13,008 nt of DNA from Lentimicrobiaceae bacterium (GCA_009776395.1 WRNX01000024.1:139-13146), one strand, 5' to 3'. Shown: positions 5,423 through 13,008, counted from the first letter of the stretch. Program-made: numbers and translations. The notes: generated from the letters alone by a model not told the origin.

Positions 5423-6796
5423 ATGTCCAAAACTCAAAAAACAGAACCCAAACAAATCCTTCAAGTAGAAACTGAAATAGTTGAATATAAAGAAAAGGTA
5501 ACGGATTCTTTAGAAAAAGAAGTCGTTTCTTTTCTCAATGCAAATGGGGGTATTCTTTACATTGGCGTTAAAGATAATGGGGAGATAGTGGGCATAAAAA
5601 ATGTTGATAAAACGCAGCTACAAATAAAAGACCGTTTAATTTTTGGTGTTTCTCCTGCCATTCTCTCGCTCATTTCAATAAATACAGAATTTATTGATGG
5701 AAAAACTGTTTTAAAAATTTCTATAAAAGAGGGCAGCGAGAAACCTTATTATATTAAAAGTAAAGGACTCTCAGAATCGGGAGCATTTATCAGAATCGGG
5801 AACTCCGCACAACCTATGACAAATACAATGATCTATTCTTTCCAAAATAAATCATTTCCTAAGTCATTGATAACGATAGAATCTCCGGAGCAAGAATTGA
5901 CATTTGCAGACTTATTTATTCATTACCGCCGATTTAACAAACCACTCAACGATAACACTTTTTCAAAAACATTAAATTTTCTCACTAAAGATGGAAAATA
6001 CAATTACTTGGCTTATTTAATGGCAGATAACAATCAGGTTTCTGTCCGTTTTGCACGTTTTAATGATGCCGGAGAAAGATTTGAATTAATTGAAAAGGGT
6101 ATTGAATATGGAAATTGTTGCTTGATTACTGCCATTCAGCGAATTTTAGACAGGTTTGATGTAGAGAACATTACACTTTCAAAACTAACCGGTGCCGCGC
6201 ACCGAATTGATAAACGTTTGGTTGACGAAAAATGCTTGCGCGAAGTGATCATCAATGCTTTTGCTCACAATGATTATTCTTATGGAATGTTGCCGATTTT
6301 TGAGGTTTTTCAAAATCGTTTTGCCATTCGTTCTTATGGTGGTTTAGTTCCTCAATTAACCATTCACGATTTTTTCCTTGGCGTTTCCGCATTAAGAAAT
6401 TCCGAACTCATGCGAATCCTTAAAGATGTGGAATTAGTTGAAGCGCTTGGTTTTGGAATAAGAGGCATCCTTGAAATTTACGATAGAAATATTTTTGAAT
6501 TTACCGATACTACGATGTATGTACAATTGCCTTTTGATAAGGATGTTGCGGGAAGCAAAGATGAAAGTAAGGGAATAAGTAGGGGAATAGGTAGGGGAAA
6601 AAGTAGGGGAAAAAGTAGGGAAAAGATTTTACAACTAATAACTGAAAACTCCAAAATTTCTGTTCCTGAAATTGCCGAAATAATAGGATTGAGTATTAAA
6701 GGTGTTGAAAAAAACATCTTAATACTAAAACGAGAAGGGGTACTTTCTCGTACTACAGATACTAAGAGTGGGGAATGGGTGGTGAAGGAGAGATAA
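5423..6796 (+). CDS. AlbA_2 / HATPase_c_4 ATP-binding protein with C-terminal winged helix
   Basis: This 457-aa protein belongs to the Schlafen-like AlbA_2 (formerly divergent AAA_4) family. The AlbA_2 nucleic acid-binding domain covers about residues 15-135, with the hallmark EYKEKV (21-26), NGGILYIGVKDNG (41-53) and GAFIRIGNSAQPM (120-132). The HATPase_c_4-type domain seen in RecG-like regulators covers about residues 265-370, with LREVIINAFAHNDYS and SYGGLVPQL. A Gly/Arg/Lys/Ser linker of four-residue repeats (about 383-399) leads to a winged helix-turn-helix (400-450: KISVPEIAEIIGLSIKGVEK). Members are usually annotated as ATP-binding proteins or putative transcriptional regulators and are common in accessory and defence islands. 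The protein appears complete and has no signal peptide. The exact role is unknown; a DNA- or RNA-binding regulator is the safest description. Confidence 0.85.
   Translation: MSKTQKTEPKQILQVETEIVEYKEKVTDSLEKEVVSFLNANGGILYIGVKDNGEIVGIKNVDKTQLQIKDRLIFGVSPAILSLISINTEFIDGKTVLKISIKEGSEKPYYIKSKGLSESGAFIRIGNSAQPMTNTMIYSFQNKSFPKSLITIESPEQELTFADLFIHYRRFNKPLNDNTFSKTLNFLTKDGKYNYLAYLMADNNQVSVRFARFNDAGERFELIEKGIEYGNCCLITAIQRILDRFDVENITLSKLTGAAHRIDKRLVDEKCLREVIINAFAHNDYSYGMLPIFEVFQNRFAIRSYGGLVPQLTIHDFFLGVSALRNSELMRILKDVELVEALGFGIRGILEIYDRNIFEFTDTTMYVQLPFDKDVAGSKDESKGISRGIGRGKSRGKSREKILQLITENSKISVPEIAEIIGLSIKGVEKNILILKREGVLSRTTDTKSGEWVVKER
6566..6620 (+). repeat. 12-bp tandem repeat in the AlbA_2 linker
   Basis: About 4.5 units of the form AGTAGGGGAAWA begin at 6566, 6578, 6590, 6602 and 6614. 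Each unit encodes four residues of the type S-R-G-K/I, so copy-number changes would keep the frame and only alter linker length. Five G-tracts lie on the coding strand. Confidence 0.85.
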
Positions 6797-6803
6797 ATTT
6801 AGT

Positions 6804-6821
6804 AGTTAGTTCTAACTTTTT
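6804..6821 (+). terminator. Possible weak terminator after the AlbA_2 gene
   Basis: AGTTAG-TT-CTAACT followed by T5. The stem is short and AT-rich, so this is a weak call. A second inverted repeat, TTGAA...TTCAA, lies at 6820-6836. Confidence 0.3.
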
Positions 6822-6863
6822 GAAATGTTAATTCAAAATAAATCGAATAATAAAAATAATTAA

Positions 6864-7901
6864 ATGAAAACACTTATCCTTGAAACTGAATATTCAATTT
6901 TTCTTGCACCAAACTATATATCAGACAAACTTATTCTGAGCGATGATTGGCTTTGTATTTGCCTTTATTACGAGCAGATTACAGGTATAATTAAAGCAAA
7001 TGATAATTTTAATCAGGAGTTAATAAAATTCTTTGATTATCCATTTACTGAATTCATTAAGTATAACTATTTAGATGGACGACCTTATAATACTGAAAAT
7101 ATAACTCTTAATGCAATTAGATATGCAAATGAAAATGGTTTTGATTTTTTGCCAAATCTTGATAGAATTGACAGAGAGAATTTTATTTTTTCTGTAAATA
7201 AGCATTTACCAGAAGCAATATCAACTTTGAAAAAATCATTTTTATCATTTGATTTAATAAGATATTTTGTTGTAAATAATATTCCAACAGTTGGTGGATG
7301 TATTAGCAAAGAGCTTGAAAATAAGCTAATTGAATTTAAGAAAAATGATTTTGGACGTGCATTTAACGAAGGAATTTCTAATACTATTGAAAAGTATTCC
7401 ACATATTATTATGTTACACCTGCGCTTGAGCAACTGCTTAAAAATGAGTTTATCAGTATTCAACAAGAATTTCTTGGGAAACTTGATTTTGAAAAAATAA
7501 AGAGTTTTAAATTTTCATCGTTAATTGAAGATAGCGTTGGGACAGCTGTAGGATTAGTAATTCCATTTCTCCCTTTAGGAACATTAATTGAGCTATTCAA
7601 CTACATTAAAACTCAAATTGAATTCAAACAAAATACAAGACTTCAATTTATTCTCTCAATTTATTATTTACAGAAAATTTTGCAAAAAGGTTTAGAATCG
7701 AATCCTTCTTGTACTCATTGCGTAATTTGTCAAACGACTTCTGCGGAAATAGCTAATATGAATGATGATGAAGTAGATGAGTTTATTTTTAAAAATACAT
7801 TGACAATGTGCATGAAACATCTCACGGGTTATTTAACAGCAAGAAAATTTGGACAATTAACAGGCAAGGCATTATTATTTGCTTTAAAGACCCAAGACTA
7901 A
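6864..7901 (+). CDS. Hypothetical protein with CxxCxxC...CxxH pattern
   Basis: This 345-aa protein is not recognised. It has no signal peptide. A hydrophobic stretch at about residues 224-245 (SVGTAVGLVIPFLPLGTLIE) could be a membrane helix or a buried helix. Near the C-terminus Cys283, Cys286 and Cys289 (CTHCVIC) are followed by Cys316 and His319 (CMKH), a spacing that suggests a zinc-binding site. The gene is among the most AT-rich in the window: 7141-7200 holds 14 G or C in 60 bases by hand count. This suggests a different origin from the flanks. The stop lies only 18 bases before the GTG start of the TPR-CHAT gene, so the two are probably co-transcribed, making this protein a candidate partner or substrate of the CHAT protease. 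It lacks a signal peptide, though, while the CHAT protein has one. Confidence 0.6.
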   Translation: MKTLILETEYSIFLAPNYISDKLILSDDWLCICLYYEQITGIIKANDNFNQELIKFFDYPFTEFIKYNYLDGRPYNTENITLNAIRYANENGFDFLPNLDRIDRENFIFSVNKHLPEAISTLKKSFLSFDLIRYFVVNNIPTVGGCISKELENKLIEFKKNDFGRAFNEGISNTIEKYSTYYYVTPALEQLLKNEFISIQQEFLGKLDFEKIKSFKFSSLIEDSVGTAVGLVIPFLPLGTLIELFNYIKTQIEFKQNTRLQFILSIYYLQKILQKGLESNPSCTHCVICQTTSAEIANMNDDEVDEFIFKNTLTMCMKHLTGYLTARKFGQLTGKALLFALKTQD

Positions 7902-7919
7902 AGATAAATCCGATACTCA

Positions 7920-10900
7920 GTGAAAAAAATAGTACTTTTCGTAATAATTTCGTTTTTAGCTCTTACCGCAAGTGCGCAAAGTGCCGAGCAAATCTTAAAC
8001 AAAGTTGATAGTTTAAAAAATCAGAATAACTATACAGAAGCGATTGATTTTCTTAAGAAGAATATAGAATTATTTGAAAATGACACTATTTATCCCTCAA
8101 TGAACAATGCTTTAGGGGACCTCTATTACGATTTAGAAGATTATAACCAAGTGGAAAAATATTTTTTGGAAGCTAAAGATATAGGGAAAAAAGTTTTTGG
8201 AAAAAAACATTTGGTTTACGCAATTGCTTTAAGCAATTTGGGAGTGTTAAATGATAATTTGGGTAATCATTCTACTGCCGAAAAATACTATTTAGAGGCA
8301 TTACCCATAAGAAAGAAAGCATTGGGTATAAAACATCCAGAATATGCCACTTCTTTAAACATTTTGGGGAGTTTGTACTACAATATGGGTGATTTTTCAA
8401 AAGCTGAAAAATATTATTTAGAAGTACTATCAATAAGAGAAAAAACATTGGGCAAAGAACACCCTGATTATATTACTTCTTTATACAATCTGGGATGGTT
8501 ATATGACAATATGAGAGAATATTACTATAATACAGAGCAATACTCTGTACTGATACCATTCTTACTGAAAAATCTTTTTTTCAGGGAAGCACATTTTGGC
8601 GAAAAATCAAGTGAATATTTTTTTGGACTATGGCATCTTGCCGCTGCTCATTATATTAAGGGTGAACATTATGCTGCGCAATTAACTGCTTCTAAATTAT
8701 TGTCTTATGATCTCAAATTAGAACCGGAGTTAAAAGCCAAAATAGACACCCTTTTGTTAAGTAGTTATCAAGTTACCGGAGATTACCTAAAGTCAATCGA
8801 ATTATGCCATCAAATATTAGCAGAAGGTGGATTGTCTCTTCAACGTGAAGAAGAAATTATTCAAAGTTTGATAAGTTCTTACAATTCAATTGATGATATA
8901 GAAAATTTTACTATTTGGAATGAGAGACTTGCGGCATTGACAGGTATTACTATTGATTTTTTAGACAATGAAGCACTTCGTTATTCGAGCATTAAGGATT
9001 TTGCGATGCTATTGAGTACTCGAAGAAAATCATTAAATTTAAGAGAAGAAAAATTCGGATTTGAATCAATAGAATATGCAATAGGACTAATAGATTATGC
9101 AGGTGCTATGGCAATTTTTGTGCCGCATCTTTATGACAGCGCAACCATTTCGCTTTATACAACAGTAGGTATTAATATTTTACGTGGTCATAATTCTGAA
9201 AATCTTCGCTTAATGTTAGGTACTGCTGCTGATAATTATACAGCAATAGGAAGATATGAAGAAGCAGAATCGCTTTTATGGGAAAGGATTGACATCAAAT
9301 TATCCCAAGGTGATACAAGTAGTTGCTTATGGGATTATCATTACTTAGCTTATATTAAAAGATTACAAAAAGATTATGAAACAAGTTCCAATCTGTATAT
9401 CAATGTGATAAACTTTATTTATGAAAACAATTTACAATTAGAAGAAAAAACTCTGTTTATTGATTGTATGATCGGATTAGCAAAAACTCAAGAAGAGTTA
9501 CATAATTATGAAATAAGTGAAGAAATTTTATTACAAGCCTTGTATGAACTTCAAGAAAATTATAATGGAGTAAAAAGTTTTAGATTAGAGAGCGTTTTGC
9601 TCCAGCTGTCAAGCATTTATAACAAAACTAAACAGTATGATAAACAACTTGAAGTATTAGAAAAATCGTTAGAATATTACAGTAATAGCATCTTAAGCAA
9701 ATGGTTCTTTTTGAGTGAAGCCCAACGGGAAGTTTATTGGGACGAGAGTAATAGATGGTTTAATTCTGCCCCTGCGATATATTGGATTCAAAATCCAAGT
9801 GCAGATATGGCAAATCTGTTTTCGATGATTTTATTTAAGAAAGGATTACTATTAAATTCCAATATCGGAATATCAAAACTTATTTACGAGAGCGAAGATA
9901 AAACATTGATTGATAAATACAAAACCTTGCAATCAATAAAAAATCTATCCGAATTTCAATGGTCTGATTCTTTATGGATTTTATCAGAGAAAATTGAACG
10001 AGAATTGATTAGAGATAGTAAAGTCTTCGGTGATTTCACAAACAACCTTAAATTCAATTGGCAAGATGTACAAAATAGCCTGTCTAAAAATGATATTGCT
10101 ATAGAATTTATTGATTTCTTCATTCCGGAACAAGATAGTTTAATCTACGCCGCCCTCATCCTACGCAAAGATTGGAATGCCCCGAAAATGGTTACTCTGT
10201 TTGAGAAAAGAGAATTAGACAAATTGCTGGCTGCCGGTAACTCGGAAGCGGAACGTGCAGAGAAAAGATACAGCGGCTATGTGGGCAAACAAATTGCAAA
10301 ACTTGTTTGGCAACCATTGGCAGAATTTATCAACGAGGGCGATAATGTTTACTTTTCGCCCAGCGGAGTATTGCATCATATAGCCATAGAGTATTTGCCA
10401 TCAGGCGACAACCGACTAATGAATGAAATGTATAATTTGTACCGCCTTTCATCTACAAAACAACTCTGTTACAGCAACCCCGCACAAAAATACAACAAGG
10501 CAACACTTTACGGCGGACTTATTTACGATTTGACAGACACTACCATGATTGCCGAAAGCAAAATGTATGCACAAACCCACGACAAGTACGCTATGCGCGG
10601 CTTTGAAATTGACACCGTAAATCGTGCCGGTTGGAAAATGTTACATGGCACTAAAACAGAAGTGAATAATATTTCTAAAATCCTTACAAACAACAACATC
10701 AATAATATAGTATTTCAGGAAGAAAAAGGTAATGAAGAGTCATTCCGTGCTTTGTCGGGACAAAAAAATAACATCCTACACATCGCTACACACGGTTTTT
10801 TCTACTCATCGGAAGATGCACAAAAGAAGAAATACTTTGGTATGCAAAACGATAACAAGCCGGTAATTGACAATTCTATGCGCCGCTCCGGTTTGATTCT

Positions 10901-11282
10901 TTCCGGCGGAAACGCAGCGTGGCGCGGCGAACCGGTGCCGGAAGGGATTGAAGATGGCGTACTCACCGCCCAAGAAATCATGTCGCTCGATTTGCGCGGT
11001 GCCGATTTGGTAGTGCTTTCCGCCTGCGAAACCGGTTTGGGCGATGTTACCGGCGAGGGCGTTTTCGGACTGCAACGCGCTTTCAAAATGGCAGGCGCAC
11101 AAACGCTCATCATGAGCCTTTGGAAAGTAAGCGATGCCGCCACCGAACTGATGATGAGCACATTTTACGAAAATCTACTTTCCGGAAAAACGAAAAGAGA
11201 ATCGTTTTTTGTGGCACAAGCAACTGTTAAGGCAAAATATACTGAGCCTTATTATTGGGCAGCGTTTATTATGCTTGATTAA
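7920..11282 (+). CDS. Exported TPR-CHAT protease-like protein
   Basis: This 1120-aa protein joins a TPR array to a C-terminal CHAT domain (caspase HetF-associated with TPRs), a clan CD cysteine protease fold. The signal peptide is MKKIVLFVIISFLALTASA-Q (1-19), so the protein is exported. Three 42-residue kinesin-light-chain-type TPRs lie at about 77-202 (LGKEHPDYITSLYNLGWLYD); more diverged helical repeats fill 210-650. The CHAT domain covers about 720-1120. It keeps the catalytic His958 in HIATHGFF and Cys1036 in LSACETG, and ends normally with PYYWAAFIMLD. The start is GTG 7920, which places the signal peptide at the N-terminus. The last third of the gene is strikingly GC-richer than the first two thirds. 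Family members cleave partner proteins in some defence systems; here export argues for an envelope role. The substrate is unknown. A terminator follows 21 bases after the stop. Confidence 0.9.
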   Translation: MKKIVLFVIISFLALTASAQSAEQILNKVDSLKNQNNYTEAIDFLKKNIELFENDTIYPSMNNALGDLYYDLEDYNQVEKYFLEAKDIGKKVFGKKHLVYAIALSNLGVLNDNLGNHSTAEKYYLEALPIRKKALGIKHPEYATSLNILGSLYYNMGDFSKAEKYYLEVLSIREKTLGKEHPDYITSLYNLGWLYDNMREYYYNTEQYSVLIPFLLKNLFFREAHFGEKSSEYFFGLWHLAAAHYIKGEHYAAQLTASKLLSYDLKLEPELKAKIDTLLLSSYQVTGDYLKSIELCHQILAEGGLSLQREEEIIQSLISSYNSIDDIENFTIWNERLAALTGITIDFLDNEALRYSSIKDFAMLLSTRRKSLNLREEKFGFESIEYAIGLIDYAGAMAIFVPHLYDSATISLYTTVGINILRGHNSENLRLMLGTAADNYTAIGRYEEAESLLWERIDIKLSQGDTSSCLWDYHYLAYIKRLQKDYETSSNLYINVINFIYENNLQLEEKTLFIDCMIGLAKTQEELHNYEISEEILLQALYELQENYNGVKSFRLESVLLQLSSIYNKTKQYDKQLEVLEKSLEYYSNSILSKWFFLSEAQREVYWDESNRWFNSAPAIYWIQNPSADMANLFSMILFKKGLLLNSNIGISKLIYESEDKTLIDKYKTLQSIKNLSEFQWSDSLWILSEKIERELIRDSKVFGDFTNNLKFNWQDVQNSLSKNDIAIEFIDFFIPEQDSLIYAALILRKDWNAPKMVTLFEKRELDKLLAAGNSEAERAEKRYSGYVGKQIAKLVWQPLAEFINEGDNVYFSPSGVLHHIAIEYLPSGDNRLMNEMYNLYRLSSTKQLCYSNPAQKYNKATLYGGLIYDLTDTTMIAESKMYAQTHDKYAMRGFEIDTVNRAGWKMLHGTKTEVNNISKILTNNNINNIVFQEEKGNEESFRALSGQKNNILHIATHGFFYSSEDAQKKKYFGMQNDNKPVIDNSMRRSGLILSGGNAAWRGEPVPEGIEDGVLTAQEIMSLDLRGADLVVLSACETGLGDVTGEGVFGLQRAFKMAGAQTLIMSLWKVSDAATELMMSTFYENLLSGKTKRESFFVAQATVKAKYTEPYYWAAFIMLD

Positions 11283-11303
11283 CAAGCGTTTATAAAAATA
11301 ATT

Positions 11304-11335
11304 AAAAAAGGTAATCCTGTCGGGTTACCTTTTTT
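11304..11335 (+). terminator. Rho-independent terminator of the TPR-CHAT gene
   Basis: AAAAAAGGTAATCC (11304-11317), loop TGTC, GGGTTACCTTTTTT (11322-11335): a 14-bp stem with one wobble pair. It is nearly the same sequence as 4454-4484. Confidence 0.88.
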
Positions 11336-11351
11336 ATTTTTGGGACATTAA
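11323..11351 (+). promoter_or_regulatory. Bipartite element, copy 3 (candidate ECF promoter)
   Basis: GGTTAC at 11323, 16 bases, ACATTAA at 11345-11351, then TGGGTAAAA. It lies 43 bases before the ATG at 11395. It shares ACATTAATGGG exactly with copy 1, and the 22-base distance between the two blocks is the same in all three copies. Confidence 0.45.
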
Positions 11352-11394
11352 TGGGTAAAATTCAAATAATTACAAACCTTTAAAAATTAGTTTT

Positions 11395-11760
11395 ATGAAA
11401 AAAATGATTCTAACAGTGGTAATGTGCATTTTCGCCACTATAATATGCAATGCGCAGTCAATTAGTGCCAGCAAGATTATGAAATATCTTGACAATCAAA
11501 AACAAACAGAAATCTCAAAAGAATTACTGGGTATGGGATTTGTGTATGACGGAAAAGAAACAAATAATAATATGACAATGTATGCTTATAGCAAAAAAGC
11601 GACTTCCGGTTTAGAAAAATTGACGATTGGCTATAATGATGAATTATTTATTGTTCATTACAAACCTGCAACCAACGAGATTTATTCTGCTATGAAAGAA
11701 AAAATGCTCACAAAGCGATTTTGGTTATTCTTATTCTTACAAAACTACAAAATACTATGA
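11395..11760 (+). CDS. Small secreted protein, C-terminus shifted out of frame
   Basis: The 121-aa frame encodes a signal peptide (about 1-20, ending CNA-Q) and a small mixed domain (KIMKYLDNQKQTEISKELLG; FVYDGKETNNNMTMYAYSKK). No named family is recognised. After YSAMKEK the frame enters MLTKRFWLFLFLQNYKIL and stops, while the -2/+1 frame continues with a well-behaved sequence to 11836. The switch point is a run of six A at 11699-11704; five A would restore one continuous protein. So this is a one-base frameshift, a sequencing error or a slippage site. The signal peptide and leader resemble those of the gene at 4126. It is preceded by copy 3 of the bipartite element and probably starts the transcript that includes the lipoprotein gene at 11839. 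Confidence 0.65.
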   Translation: MKKMILTVVMCIFATIICNAQSISASKIMKYLDNQKQTEISKELLGMGFVYDGKETNNNMTMYAYSKKATSGLEKLTIGYNDELFIVHYKPATNEIYSAMKEKMLTKRFWLFLFLQNYKIL

Positions 11761-11836
11761 AAATGGCAATATGAGAATAGGGGTAAATGAAACGAGTAAG
11801 TCAATATCATTCTTCGTTAAAAAAACAGTAAAATAG
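11702..11836 (+). pseudogene. Out-of-frame C-terminal part of the small secreted protein
   Basis: Read in the frame of 11702, the sequence gives KCSQSDFGYSYSYKTTKYY, then ENGNMRIGVNETSKSISFF and VKKTVK, with a stop at 11834-11836, two bases before the ATG of the next gene. Tyr/Ser/Thr-rich beta-type sequence and tight spacing to the next gene are what a true C-terminus would show; the residues read in the other frame (RFWLFLFLQNYKIL) are not. Confidence 0.7.
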
Positions 11837-11838
11837 AG

Positions 11839-12732
11839 ATGAAAAAACTTTTTGCCTTAGCCATTCTTATTCTGCTTTTTACGTCATGCAACAATCGTTT
11901 TAAGCCTAATGAAATTCCGGAAAACAAACAAATTACTGACTCTCTTTTGCTTGTCAATCAATACTACGACTCACTTTTAAACATTGTTATTGATAATTTT
12001 TACAAATACAGATGTGAAGACAGCTTATTTGTAGGCGGAATTAATCCTTATGATGTTTTTCCTAATGATACTTTATTTATTTTCAACTTTGAAAAAGGAA
12101 CCATAAAACGTGTAAGAATTTCTGACCCTTTATATGATTTTGACATTGAAGACCTTCCGGAAGATGCAACCGAATACGACAAATTTTTAGTAAAATACGT
12201 TAAAAATTTTGGCTATATCAATTATATTAAAGGATTTCCAACCGATAACGAAATTATAGGCGATTTTAACGGTGATGGCAAAATTGATTCTTTAAAATTG
12301 CATGATTGGATTATAGATGGTGATTTTGGCTTTGTAAGTGATGTAATCTTTTCTTTTTCAGATAAAAAAATACCAAAACTAAAAATTGGCAGCAATTTGG
12401 ATTACACAATAAAAAACGAGGGCGACCTTGATGGTGATGGTGCCGATGAAATAGGTTTTCTTTATGGATGGGGCACGAGTGTTTGTAGGGTTTATAGAGT
12501 TTATACTTTAAAAAATAATAGGTGGAAAATAATGGCAGAAATTGAATCAAAGATGAATATGCGAAAAACCGGTATTTTGCCAATAGAAAAAGACCCCGAC
12601 CAAGTGGATGTACTTCTAATTCGTGAATCAGGATTTTATGAATGTTGCCAATGGGCTTCTTATGTAATTGAAAGAAAAGTAAATGTAAAAGATATTGTGC
12701 TTCAAAAAATTGATGGAAGAATTGCCCAATAA
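11839..12732 (+). CDS. Lipoprotein with two DxDGDG calcium-loop motifs
   Basis: This 297-aa product starts with a type II signal peptide, MKKLFALAILILLFTSC, with the lipidated Cys at residue 17, so it is membrane-anchored in the envelope. Two Asp-rich loops of the EF-hand/FG-GAP/VCBS type are present: DFNGDGKID at 142-150 and DLDGDGADE at 196-204. Both resemble calcium-binding loops of beta-propeller blades. The surrounding sequence is beta-rich (IIGDFNGDGKIDSLKLHDW). No enzyme motif is seen. The gene starts two bases after the in-frame end of the preceding protein's intact version, so the two are an operon. Its last few codons overlap the broken AlbA_2 gene in another frame, so its original C-terminus may have been replaced at the island edge. 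Confidence 0.75.
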   Translation: MKKLFALAILILLFTSCNNRFKPNEIPENKQITDSLLLVNQYYDSLLNIVIDNFYKYRCEDSLFVGGINPYDVFPNDTLFIFNFEKGTIKRVRISDPLYDFDIEDLPEDATEYDKFLVKYVKNFGYINYIKGFPTDNEIIGDFNGDGKIDSLKLHDWIIDGDFGFVSDVIFSFSDKKIPKLKIGSNLDYTIKNEGDLDGDGADEIGFLYGWGTSVCRVYRVYTLKNNRWKIMAEIESKMNMRKTGILPIEKDPDQVDVLLIRESGFYECCQWASYVIERKVNVKDIVLQKIDGRIAQ

Positions 12733-13008
12733 AATTACCACCGTTTTGGGCATCGTTGCCGATGTAAATCTGCACGAAAATCCGCAAGGCGATTATATCG
12801 AAATTGTTGTAGAGCCACAACCCAATCCGGTAAACTACAAAGGCGAGTATCATTACCGTAGCGGCAGCACCAAACAAGAATTGAAAGGTGCCGCGTTGTA
12901 TAAATTTTTGTTACAAAAGCAAGGCAAACACTGGGATAGCGTAGCCGTTCCAAAAGCAAGCATTGAAGACTTGAAAAAAGAAACCTTTGATTTCTTCCGC
13001 AAAAAAGG
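12713..13008 (+). pseudogene. AlbA_2 domain ATP-binding protein, 5'-truncated, runs off the window
   Basis: From about 12704 the frame reads KKLMEELPNKITTVLGIVAD, then GDYIEIVVEP, NPVNYKGEYHYRSGSTKQEL, KGAALYKFLLQKQG and KKETFDFFRKK. This is the second half of an AlbA_2 domain and the start of what follows in a common Bacteroidota ATP-binding protein family. The first 50-60 residues of the family, including the E-W/Y-K motif and the GGxLYIG strand, are missing: a stop in this frame lies at 12686-12688, and upstream is lipoprotein coding sequence. An ATG at 12713 could start a shortened protein. The composition is GC-richer than the island, so this is flanking chromosome. The frame is still open at the end of the window. 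Confidence 0.8.

Noticed and set aside
10802..11161. Antisense open frames opposite the CHAT domain
   Set aside because: These are shadows of the GC-rich, conserved CHAT coding sequence. No family is recognisable and the + strand protein is well supported.
7920..11282. Type III-E CRISPR (Craspase) locus
   Set aside because: TPR-CHAT and a sigma factor are present, but there is no gRAMP/Cas7-11 gene and no repeat array, and the CHAT protein carries a signal peptide.
12311..12877. 188-aa antisense frame across the lipoprotein and AlbA_2 remnant
   Set aside because: It spans two unrelated + strand coding regions and has His/Leu/Phe-rich low-complexity sequence typical of an antisense shadow.

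Overview
The window looks like a low-GC Bacteroidota chromosome. The evidence is a DnaK C-terminus of the Bacteroidota type ending in TDVDFEEVK, several signal peptides ending in ...AQ, a lipoprotein with an N-terminal Cys box, and TAnnTTTG-like -7 boxes. All genes are on the + strand. No tRNA, rRNA, CRISPR array, integrase or transposase was seen.

Left flank (1-1292): the 3' end of dnaK with its terminator, then a YhcG/DUF1016-type nuclease gene broken by an internal deletion and a lost 3' end. Right flank (12713-13008): an AlbA_2 (Schlafen-like) ATP-binding protein gene that lacks its 5' part. Between these two broken genes lies a more AT-rich accessory island of about 11.4 kb.

The island holds (a) a tightly packed operon of a secreted caspase-like protease, an ECF-type sigma factor and a single-pass membrane protein that sits where an anti-sigma factor would; (b) a secreted protein of six 25-residue repeats and a small membrane protein; (c) an orphan 278-aa protein, an AlbA_2/HATPase_c_4/winged-helix protein and an orphan 345-aa protein with a C-x2-C-x2-C...C-x2-H pattern; (d) an exported 1120-aa TPR-CHAT protein, a second clan CD protease; (e) a small secreted protein disrupted by a one-base frameshift and a Ca-loop lipoprotein.

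The most interesting non-coding signal is a bipartite element, GGTTAC-N16-ACATTAA. It occurs three times with identical spacing, upstream of the repeat protein, the 278-aa protein and the small secreted protein. This geometry fits an ECF promoter, so the local sigma factor may control these units. A working model, which is inference only, is an envelope-sensing system in which exported caspase and/or CHAT proteases act on the membrane protein to free the sigma factor and switch on secreted effectors.
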